From Nitrospirota bacterium (GTDB lineage: Bacteria > UBA2233): a DNA stretch of 32,523 nt. The stretch covers positions 1 to 32,523 of the forward strand of contig WOZJ01000018.1 in the NCBI GenBank assembly GCA_011620345.1, written 5' to 3'. Below are positions 26,591-32,523 of this stretch, piece after piece. Under the pieces are notes generated by a model. It searched no databases. It was not told where the DNA came from and worked only from the letters and a program-made list of their open reading frames with translations. How positions within the stretch are numbered: position 1 is the stretch's first letter; each line of letters starts with the position of its first letter. Both the position numbers and the translations under genes were made by a program.

Positions 26591-27118
26591 TCAATGCCCA
26601 AGAACCCTAAAGCCTTTTTCTGAGCGGTTTAAAGCCCTGTAGACTTTTCCTTCCTTTTGGAGCTTTCCCTCTCCGATCAGCCGGAGCACGACAGGAACCA
26701 GCTTTCTCCAGTTCTCTCCAAGGCCCTCACCCAACTCGATCAGCGAGGCACCGTGAGGTTTTACGTGCAACAAATAATCTAGCACCCTTTCGTCCTGCAA
26801 ATTGCTTCCAGGGGCCGACACAGGCTGAAAAGCGCCCTCGACGATGGTGTCGAACTCTTGGGGTCGAACATCTCGCACGCTCAACATAGGGACATCTTTC
26901 CAACTCAAAACAACTTTTACTTTTTCTTTATATTTGCTGGAGTTTATAGGCTTACGACTCGCCTTGATCCGCAACAGCGGGAGTGACGATCGAGCAAAAC
27001 TGAGGTGTTGCATCCCAGCTCGGATCGTAAAATGCCCCTCGCGCACGCCGTCGGCAAGGAAGCTAAGCAGGTTGGCCACCCTTTCCTTGTCCAATTTCAG
27101 CAGTTCCTTCATCACCAA
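26591..27118 (-). CDS. Amphi-Trp-like protein with C-terminal winged-helix-like extension
   Basis: The 175-residue protein is a divergent paralogue of the neighbouring small proteins. Residues 1-80 repeat the helix-then-strands plan ('LDKERVANLLSFLADGVREG', 'KEKVKVVLSWKD' with W73). After a linker, residues about 110-170 look like a winged helix: 'DERVLDYLLHVKPHGASLIELGEGLGENWRKLVPVVLRLIGEGKLQKEGKVYRAL'-type spacing of helix, turn, helix and wing. That part could bind DNA or protein, which is inference. The start is uncertain among TTG 27118, GTG 27115 and ATG 27112; GGAGGG lies 10 bases before the TTG. It overlaps the upstream paralogue by about 50 bases. Confidence 0.65.
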   Translation of the reverse strand: MVMKELLKLDKERVANLLSFLADGVREGHFTIRAGMQHLSFARSSLPLLRIKASRKPINSSKYKEKVKVVLSWKDVPMLSVRDVRPQEFDTIVEGAFQPVSAPGSNLQDERVLDYLLHVKPHGASLIELGEGLGENWRKLVPVVLRLIGEGKLQKEGKVYRALNRSEKGFRVLGH

Positions 27119-27341
27119 TGTCCAAGGCCCTCCCTTTCAACCCCTCGATCTTGAGGGCAATACGGAAGCGATCCCCATCCTCTTTGAGCTCAAACTCGAG
27201 CGCAACTGGACCGACAAGGAGTATGGGTTTCGAAGGCTCAAGCCCGCCTTCTACGACAAGCTTCCCCTTTGCAAACCCATACCCTAGGGTTCGAAGAAAT
27301 TCCGCCGCTTCATCTCGGTTTAGCGTACGCTTAAAACGCAT
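27063..27341 (-). CDS. Amphi-Trp-like small protein lacking the tryptophan
   Basis: The 92-residue protein has the same plan as its two downstream neighbours: 'LNRDEAAEFLRTLGYGFAKGKLVVEGG', then 'VALEFELKEDGDRFRIALKIEGLKG'. At the position of the conserved Trp it has Gly 67. The last 25 residues are Gly-rich and overlap the next gene. It may be a structural partner of the others or a decaying copy; reading-frame intactness favours function. It starts 28 bases after the PHP gene. Confidence 0.6.
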   Translation of the reverse strand: MRFKRTLNRDEAAEFLRTLGYGFAKGKLVVEGGLEPSKPILLVGPVALEFELKEDGDRFRIALKIEGLKGRALDIGDEGTAEIGQGKGGQPA

Positions 27342-27369
27342 TCTCTTCTTTTGTCACACACATAACGGG

Positions 27370-28149
27370 CTAACAGGCCAAACGGCCGGGAACCTCCAAG
27401 GGAACTTCATCGATTCCCCTTGCACGCTTCACGGCCCTCTTGATCTTATGGCTCATGTACACCCTGAGTGCAGGGAATTTGCCGCAGTAATAGTTGGTCT
27501 TCCGGTCGTGGATGGCGCTAAACAGGTGCTCAAGGCCAAACCGCTCGTCCGGAACGAGGGTCGCTCTAACGGCCAATTGAAGCCAATGGTGGGCATCAGA
27601 CCCGCCTGTCACGGCAAGTTCGAGCTCAGAGGCGCGCTGAAGCAGCTTGAGCTCCAGCCCGTAATCCTTTCCGTTCACCTCCACGGCATCAAGACGCTTG
27701 AGAAGCCTTTCGGGAAACTTTTCTAGGTTTTTTTCTCCTCTAAACATGTGCGCACCGATAAGCAATACCTCAAGCCCATCGCGGGCACCAAGCAATTCCT
27801 CGAATGGCGGCTTGTAGCCCGACACCGGGGGCATAGAAAGCCTCGCTGCAAGGGTACGGACATGTTCAACCGGGCCTATGGCCAAGATGTCCCCCCCCTC
27901 GGCAATGCTAATCTCCGCGCCAGGAAGAAATGCAAAATTCTTTCCGACTCGGTACACCCCGTCTTTGTATGGAAAACGAGACGAAAAGTAGCGGTATACG
28001 CCAAAATAATCCGGCGCGTGCAAGTGCTCTGTAACCGCTATGCCTTGCAGGCCGACTACAGAAGCGGTCCTGATGTAACGATCGACGCGCTTCGGTTCGA
28101 ACGTGAACGTTTTGGATAGCATCATATGGGTGTGCAGGTCTATGACCAT
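27370..28149 (-). CDS. PHP-family metal-dependent phosphoesterase
   Basis: The 259-residue stand-alone PHP domain carries 'DLHTHMMLS' (H6, H8), 'GIAVTEHLHAPDYF' (E41-H42 in place of the usual Asp-His), 'PGAEISI' (E79), 'LLIGAHMFRG' (H134) and 'GGSDAHH' (D185, H187). A full set of metal ligands is therefore present. Relatives hydrolyse phosphate esters such as histidinol phosphate or nucleotides; the substrate here is unknown. It heads the amphi-Trp/kinase/ligase run. A perfect AGGAGG (28161-28156) lies 6 bases before the ATG, the strongest ribosome site in this region, suggesting a transcript start in the 93 bases upstream. No convincing -10/-35 pair was found there. Confidence 0.85.
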   Translation of the reverse strand: MVIDLHTHMMLSKTFTFEPKRVDRYIRTASVVGLQGIAVTEHLHAPDYFGVYRYFSSRFPYKDGVYRVGKNFAFLPGAEISIAEGGDILAIGPVEHVRTLAARLSMPPVSGYKPPFEELLGARDGLEVLLIGAHMFRGEKNLEKFPERLLKRLDAVEVNGKDYGLELKLLQRASELELAVTGGSDAHHWLQLAVRATLVPDERFGLEHLFSAIHDRKTNYYCGKFPALRVYMSHKIKRAVKRARGIDEVPLEVPGRLAC

Positions 28150-28242
28150 TTATTGCCTCCTGACGGCTAGTGTTTTACCAATCATGAGATCAGCGTACCA
28201 CAGCCCAGGTTGCAGCTTTGTGACGGAAACGTTACGGTTTTA

Positions 28243-30516
28243 TTACAAGGCATCGGCTTTCCACGAGGCGACAAAGCAGCTCGCAGTGTTTTTTTTGGCG
28301 ACCTTTTTGAGTTTGGCCGCCTCCTCTCCCACCTCAAGATGCCCATCAAATGCTCCAGGCTCAAGCAGAACGCCAGCCATAGAGATGGCGATGAGGGGAA
28401 ATTCCCGAACGTGCCCTTCTCTATCCTGGGACACAATGTATCCCCGGCTCCGGTCCTCTTCGGTGTAGAAGTTCGCGATGGAGGCGTCGAAACGTTCGAC
28501 AATTTCCATACAGGCTTTTTCCGAGTTTTCTACGGGGAGGATGAAGATAAAGTCATCCCCCCCAACATGCCCCAAAAACCCATCCTCGGCTTGATCGATC
28601 GCGCTCTTGAGCGTAAAGGCCGTATATTTGATCACATCGTCCCCATGGGTGAACCCATAACGGTCGTTGTAGGCTTTGAAGTTGTCGAGGTCCGCATAGA
28701 CAACCACGTGCCTAAGGCGCCCTTGAATCCTTCGGTTGATCTCGTCGTAAATCGGGATGTTTCCGGGTAGCCCCGTCAACGGGTTTGCATACGTTGCGAA
28801 CAATATCTGGAGCTCGGAGGTCTTTCGGAATAGCTCGTGGACAGTCCCTAGCCCTGAATACTTCCCGGACTTCGTCACAAGAAATGGATCATACACACGA
28901 AAAGGCGGGCGTTCCAGGCAGGCCCTGGAAACACGCTCTAGAGAATCCGTTGCTTCGACGATCACGGGGTTGGAGTCCATTAATCGCTCGATCGGCTTTT
29001 CGCAGTATAAGGCATACCCAAACTCACTGGATAGTTTAAGGAACAAGGGTTCGCGGACAACGAGGCCGACGGGACTTCCCATTGGGTTGACAACAGGCAA
29101 CGCCACCAGGTCTTCTTTCTCCTTGAACCTCTGAACCACTACCCTTACCTTTGTGGTTGGGAAAATGGGTTCGACAAAATGTTTCAGTTCCTCGATGCCG
29201 CTTCCCGAGGCGGGCCTTTCGCCGATTTCTACCTTGGAAAACAATTTGTGGATCTCCGTAAGTGACTCCGAAAAACCAGCCACCGATTCGTTCGGCCTTC
29301 CCAAGAAATAGCCTTGCCCTAGGTCGACTCCAAGCTTATAGACCTCTTTGAGCTCATCAAAGGTCTCGATTCCCTCGGCAACAACGAGGACTCCTAAGGA
29401 GTGGGCCAAATCCACGAGAGAACGCACAAGGCGGAGCTTGATGTATGACTTGCCGAGATCTTGGATAACTCCCCTGTCTATCTTGATGATATCCGGCGTT
29501 TGATGGACAAGGATAGGGATGAGGCTGATGCCGGCACCCACGTCGTCGATTGCCACGACAAACCCCTGACGCTTGTAATGGGCAATGGCCTCGAGCACGC
29601 CTTGGAGGGTAGGGAGCCTGATATTTTCCGTAACCTCGACAACGAGCTGATCGTAGGAAAGCCCATACCTCTGGGCAAGCGCTTTGGTAAGCCCAATTTC
29701 CCGGGAAGGCGCTAAGACCACTTCAGGGTCGATGTTTACGGCAAGCCTTTTTTGAATCTTTTGCCTCGAGGCGTTAAAGAAGGCGCGTTCCCGCATGGCT
29801 CCCTCGAGCAACGTCAGCTGGCTCGTCTCTTTGGCGGCTCCGATAAGCTGAACGATGTTTAAAAACGGCACGGAGGTTGTAGGGAAGGAGAGGCATTCAT
29901 AGCCAAACAATTCGGCCGTCTTGAGCGAATAGATCGGCTGGAAACGCGTAGAAATGAGCCCCCTTTGAATAATCTCCTGAATGCCGGCCTCTATCTTGTA
30001 AGAGGTGTCGTAGCCCTTGTCGTCCCCCTTCCCTCCGTCGTTTAGCGTAGTGTTGAGGTCTTGGAAGATACGAAGAACCTGATAATCCAAGGAAAGCTCG
30101 CAATTCAACGCCGCTTCCAGCACGCCAACACGAATGTCCCCCCGCAAAGAGGCGCCATCTTCTATCCCAAAGGCCTGAAGAAAGGCGGGATTTTGGAAGA
30201 ACTCCCTAATTTTTGGTACCACGACCATTTTCTCGCTACGCTCGATTGGAGCGTCGGGGATTAGAAGAAGCTCCCATGGGCCGATCACGCAGCCGGTCCC
30301 ATCGATGCCCGCATATTCGGCCAGCGATTCTGCAAGGGTTCGCGTCTGGTAAAGATCGACCTTAGAGGATGCGCTTGCCTGGCCATTGCCAATAATTTCC
30401 CGGAAGTTTACAGAAAACACACAAAACCTCTGCCTTTCAGAAAGCAGGCGCTTCATGAACACGATCAGGGATTCGAGGTCGGGCAAGAGACCGAGACGTC
30501 TCGATTTTTCTCGCAT
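28243..30516 (-). CDS. EAL-CBS-GGDEF cyclic-di-GMP protein
   Basis: The protein has 757 residues from ATG 30516; the frame is open to 30576, but the added Lys-rich leader looks non-coding. Residues about 15-90 resemble a worn GGDEF domain in which the signature reads GPWEL. Residues about 185-425 are an EAL phosphodiesterase with 'RFQPIY', 'GYECLSF' (EAL reads ECL), N261, 'EVTEN', 'AIDDVGAG' (D324-D325), K345, 'VVAEGIET' and 'GQGYFLGRP' (Q401). The catalytic acids are kept. Residues about 445-575 fit a CBS pair. Residues about 580-745 are a GGDEF domain with 'LTGLPGN', 'YADLDNFKAYNDRYGFTHGDDV' and the signature GGDDF. No membrane helix is seen, so it is cytoplasmic. It could break or make c-di-GMP under nucleotide control via the CBS part. 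Confidence 0.88.
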   Translation of the reverse strand: MREKSRRLGLLPDLESLIVFMKRLLSERQRFCVFSVNFREIIGNGQASASSKVDLYQTRTLAESLAEYAGIDGTGCVIGPWELLLIPDAPIERSEKMVVVPKIREFFQNPAFLQAFGIEDGASLRGDIRVGVLEAALNCELSLDYQVLRIFQDLNTTLNDGGKGDDKGYDTSYKIEAGIQEIIQRGLISTRFQPIYSLKTAELFGYECLSFPTTSVPFLNIVQLIGAAKETSQLTLLEGAMRERAFFNASRQKIQKRLAVNIDPEVVLAPSREIGLTKALAQRYGLSYDQLVVEVTENIRLPTLQGVLEAIAHYKRQGFVVAIDDVGAGISLIPILVHQTPDIIKIDRGVIQDLGKSYIKLRLVRSLVDLAHSLGVLVVAEGIETFDELKEVYKLGVDLGQGYFLGRPNESVAGFSESLTEIHKLFSKVEIGERPASGSGIEELKHFVEPIFPTTKVRVVVQRFKEKEDLVALPVVNPMGSPVGLVVREPLFLKLSSEFGYALYCEKPIERLMDSNPVIVEATDSLERVSRACLERPPFRVYDPFLVTKSGKYSGLGTVHELFRKTSELQILFATYANPLTGLPGNIPIYDEINRRIQGRLRHVVVYADLDNFKAYNDRYGFTHGDDVIKYTAFTLKSAIDQAEDGFLGHVGGDDFIFILPVENSEKACMEIVERFDASIANFYTEEDRSRGYIVSQDREGHVREFPLIAISMAGVLLEPGAFDGHLEVGEEAAKLKKVAKKNTASCFVASWKADAL

Positions 30517-30602
30517 AAACACCGCTAACGCCCTTTTTGGTTTTTTTTTACTGTAACACAACGGATATACGCACAAGCCCTAAGGCGCGCGGTATTCCTT
30601 CA

Positions 30603-30628
30603 GAAAGCCCGCCCGTATAGGCGCTTTC
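30603..30628. other. Inverted repeat between the radical SAM and EAL-GGDEF genes
   Basis: GAAAGC at 30603-30608 pairs with GCTTTC at 30623-30628. An inner GCC/GGC can extend the stem with a two-base bulge. No run of T follows on the minus strand, so it is not a textbook intrinsic terminator. It lies in the 171-base gap 30517-30687 and may end the radical SAM transcript or shape the leader of the next gene. Nothing else was recognised in the gap except A-rich tracts. Confidence 0.3.
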
Positions 30629-30687
30629 TCGGTAACTCTCTTCTTTTAGGAATGAAAGGATTTAAAAAAATGCGACCCCTAGGAGCG

Positions 30688-32010
30688 TTACACGTCCCTT
30701 TTAGGGTCGAAGATTCGGGGGGTTGTCAAATCAAGCCGCAACTCTCTTAGGAGCACCTCGCCGTTGGAACGCTCGAGAGTACTTGTTGCGATACCAATCT
30801 GCATGTCTGGGTTTGGTAAGGTGGGAACCATTCCTACCGGGAATTCTAGGATCCGAGAGGCCGGGTCGAACCGGAATTTTTGGAAGCCTGACCTCTGGAA
30901 TACTCGAAGGACTTCCAGGGCATCCTTGCCGTATGCCTTGGCTGAAACCAAGAAGTAGCTGTTTTCCGAGAAGGTGTGCGTTTTTGGAATTGGACCGCCG
31001 GCATTCTGGCGAAACAGCTGGGCCGTGTGCTTGTTCTCGCCGGAGCAATAATGCACCCCAAGCTTAAAGCCCTCCTCAAGGGCATACTCCAGTAGATTCA
31101 GGCAGGCCGCTTCGCTGCCCGCAATCGGCAAAGTGCCGGGGTACCAATAGTCGTAGAGAACGGACCAAGGAGGATTTTTAATCAGGTATCCCCGCTCCTT
31201 ATAGGCTCCGGGGTGAACGAGCGAACAAAGCATTTCCAGCAGGTTGATGCCGAATATCCCGATCTGGTTAAGATTCCTCAAGATGCCTTGCATCACGCCT
31301 TCCGTACCGGGCTCGATGGGCATCTCGACCATCGCTACAAGTTGGTGCTCGTTGGCCGATACGAGCGAATCATAAACAGTTTTTCCCTCGTAAAAATCCT
31401 CCATCTTGATGCTGAAACGAATCTCGTTCAGTCCTGCCTTTGAAAGCGCCCGAAGGATGGAAGAATCTACAAAATCCCCGTTGGTATAAAGCCTCATATA
31501 GGCCTCTGGAAAAAGCGTACGAGCGGTCTGAAAAAAATCGATCACTTTTTCAGGATGAAGTAGCGGCTCTCCTCCGCTAAGGCCTACAAACTGCAATTCT
31601 GGCGTTTTTTTTGCCAAAGCATAAAGGTCTTCTTTGGCATCCCGCTCATGTTGCAGGTAGTAGCCGTAATCCTTCATTGTATGGTTAAAACAAAAATAAC
31701 AATCCCTATTGCATTGGAAGGAGATGAAAAATGTCCGGCTTCCGATGCCCTTCTCGCAAGCCCTGCATGCGGGCGAGAGACGGCCAACGTGAATGCTCCT
31801 TCCCCCATTGAGAAAGATGGCCCCCCCTCGCTTGAGCCGTTCCATCTGCTCTTTTGGCTGAACCGGGTCAGATTTGGGAGCAAATTCAAACCCTAACCGG
31901 CGAACCTGCCCGTAGAAATCTTCTTGGATTTGGAGGTACTCAATGGCCTCCTTGCGAAGCTGCTGGTTCTTCGCCGAGGCCATTGAGTCTGCATCCAAAG
32001 GAATGATCAC
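30688..32010 (-). CDS. Radical SAM enzyme, unknown function
   Basis: The 440-residue protein has the radical SAM iron-sulfur motif 'CNRDCYFC' (C100, C104, C107) and the 'VGLSGGEPLLHPE' strand near 145, with 'YTNGDF' further on. An additional CxxC, 'ACRAC' (C82, C85), precedes the core, and a Cys in 'LGVHYCSGENKHT' lies in the C-terminal half. These may bind a second cluster or zinc. No SPASM signature was recognised. No precursor peptide is apparent next to it. The GTG at 32010 has no good ribosome site; ATG 31983 (MASAKNQQ) is an alternative. Probably co-transcribed with the YtxH-like gene 23 bases upstream. Confidence 0.82.
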   Translation of the reverse strand: MIIPLDADSMASAKNQQLRKEAIEYLQIQEDFYGQVRRLGFEFAPKSDPVQPKEQMERLKRGGAIFLNGGRSIHVGRLSPACRACEKGIGSRTFFISFQCNRDCYFCFNHTMKDYGYYLQHERDAKEDLYALAKKTPELQFVGLSGGEPLLHPEKVIDFFQTARTLFPEAYMRLYTNGDFVDSSILRALSKAGLNEIRFSIKMEDFYEGKTVYDSLVSANEHQLVAMVEMPIEPGTEGVMQGILRNLNQIGIFGINLLEMLCSLVHPGAYKERGYLIKNPPWSVLYDYWYPGTLPIAGSEAACLNLLEYALEEGFKLGVHYCSGENKHTAQLFRQNAGGPIPKTHTFSENSYFLVSAKAYGKDALEVLRVFQRSGFQKFRFDPASRILEFPVGMVPTLPNPDMQIGIATSTLERSNGEVLLRELRLDLTTPRIFDPKRDV

Positions 32011-32033
32011 GGGTTTTTTGAAGGGAACCCTGA

Positions 32034-32459
32034 TTAGTCCTTTTCCTCGGCCTTAAGCTCTTCCTCGGCCTTGGAGAGCTCTTCTTGGATCGTCTTCTTT
32101 CCCTCATCGATCGCATCCAGCAGTTCTTTTTTCCTGGTCTCCGCCAGCGACCTTCCGCGCTCGAACAACTCCGTCGATGCCCGAAGAATCCGGTCCAAGG
32201 CTTGTCTCGCCGATTCAGAAAAGCTAGAACCCATTGCTTCGGCTTTGTCTTTTAGCCTTTCAGAAAAGCTAGAACCCATTGCTTCGGCTTTGTCTTTTAG
32301 CCTTCCTGCCAAATCCTTCGCCTTTTCCCCATACTCCAGCTCACGCCTTGAAGACAGAAAGAAGCCCGTCAAGGCGCCCATACCCCATCCCACGAAGAAC
32401 ATCGCTACCATAGAAAGACCGCCGCGCTCACGATCCAAATGCACTTCTTTTCTCTCCAT
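32034..32459 (-). CDS. YtxH-like small membrane protein
   Basis: The 141-residue protein has one predicted membrane helix at about 16-36 ('MVAMFFVGWGMGALTGFFL') followed by a long charged coiled-coil tail ending in a Glu/Lys-rich stretch. This is the YtxH layout, found in stress-linked proteins of unknown mechanism. Two 15-residue blocks ('RLKDKAEAMGSSFSE') are identical and adjacent, encoded by a DNA tandem repeat. A good AAGGAAGG lies upstream of the ATG. Confidence 0.7.
   Translation of the reverse strand: MERKEVHLDRERGGLSMVAMFFVGWGMGALTGFFLSSRRELEYGEKAKDLAGRLKDKAEAMGSSFSERLKDKAEAMGSSFSESARQALDRILRASTELFERGRSLAETRKKELLDAIDEGKKTIQEELSKAEEELKAEEKD
32214..32304. repeat. Perfect 45-base tandem duplication inside the YtxH-like gene
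   Basis: The segment starting TTCAGAAAAGCTAGAACCC at 32214 recurs from 32259 with no mismatch to the end of its unit, giving a period of 45 bases. It keeps frame and adds one 15-residue coiled-coil block. Identity of synonymous positions indicates a recent slip or duplication. Confidence 0.95.
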
Positions 32460-32523
32460 TGCTGCCCTTCCTTTGTTGTGTGTAACTTCAGGAACCTAAC
32501 GAACGACCCTTCCTTTGCCTATC

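Noticed and set aside
28150-28242. Sigma-54 or sigma-70 promoter ahead of the PHP gene
   Set aside because: No -24/-12 GG...GC pair and no acceptable -35/-10 spacing was found; only the AGGAGG ribosome site is convincing.
30517-30576. 20-residue N-terminal extension of the EAL-GGDEF protein
   Set aside because: The A-rich, Lys-coding tract looks like leader DNA, and ATG 30516 starts a normal-looking sequence.
30662-30687. Intrinsic terminator after the radical SAM gene, suggested by a seven-T run on the minus strand
   Set aside because: The preceding CTCC/GGGG arms are too close together to form a stable loop.
1-32523. CRISPR arrays, tRNA or rRNA genes, insertion sequences and phage genes
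   Set aside because: No spaced direct repeats, cloverleaf ends, transposase motifs or phage structural genes were recognised; the only clear direct repeat is the 45-base duplication at 32214.

Overview
The window is a compact stretch of a Gram-negative bacterial chromosome with mid-range GC by eye. Almost all genes are on the minus strand and many overlap or abut. An LptE-type lipoprotein implies an outer membrane. The order yceD-rpmF-plsX...acpP-rpiB-glyA-ribD-ribE-ribBA-ribH-nusB beside leuS-lptE-holA-rpsT resembles Desulfovibrio-like and other Desulfobacterota (deltaproteobacterial) genomes. The amphi-Trp/ATP-grasp/HprK-like gene set also points there. This placement is inference from gene order and families; no 16S or species marker is in the window.

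Layout. (1) Positions 1-1406, plus strand: the end of a VanX-like M15 peptidase homologue that has lost most zinc ligands, coupled by a 1-base overlap to alanine racemase. (2) Positions 1377-9148, minus strand: one long operon from a near-consensus promoter at about 9184-9211. It runs yceD, rpmF, plsX, acpP, rpiB, glyA, ribD, ribE, ribBA, ribH, nusB, covering ribosome and phospholipid precursors, acyl carrier, one-carbon metabolism and complete riboflavin synthesis from GTP and ribulose-5-phosphate. (3) Positions 9149-9342: a divergent promoter region, then rpsT on the plus strand with its own terminator. (4) Positions 9621-28149, minus strand: about 18.5 kb of closely packed co-directional genes.

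The upstream (high-coordinate) part of region 4 is the most interesting. It holds a PHP-family hydrolase, three small amphi-Trp-type proteins, a PhoU domain fused to an APH-type kinase, an ATP-grasp ligase and an HprK-related kinase. This is the composition of the poorly characterised system called 'GAK' in protein-family annotation. It is followed without a break by a phosphohexomutase, a PHP-glycosyltransferase fusion, a second GT4 glycosyltransferase, a DUF2334 deacetylase-fold protein, pstB, phoU, nadE, leuS, lptE and holA. The layout joins an unknown kinase/ligase system to sugar transfer, phosphate signalling and housekeeping genes.

(5) Positions 28243-32459, minus strand: a large EAL-CBS-GGDEF cyclic-di-GMP protein, a radical SAM enzyme of unknown function and a YtxH-like membrane protein with a fresh 45-base tandem duplication.

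No tRNA, rRNA, CRISPR array, insertion sequence or phage gene was recognised. No gene-free stretch exceeds 300 bases; the largest are 9149-9342 (two promoters) and 30517-30687 (a stem-loop).
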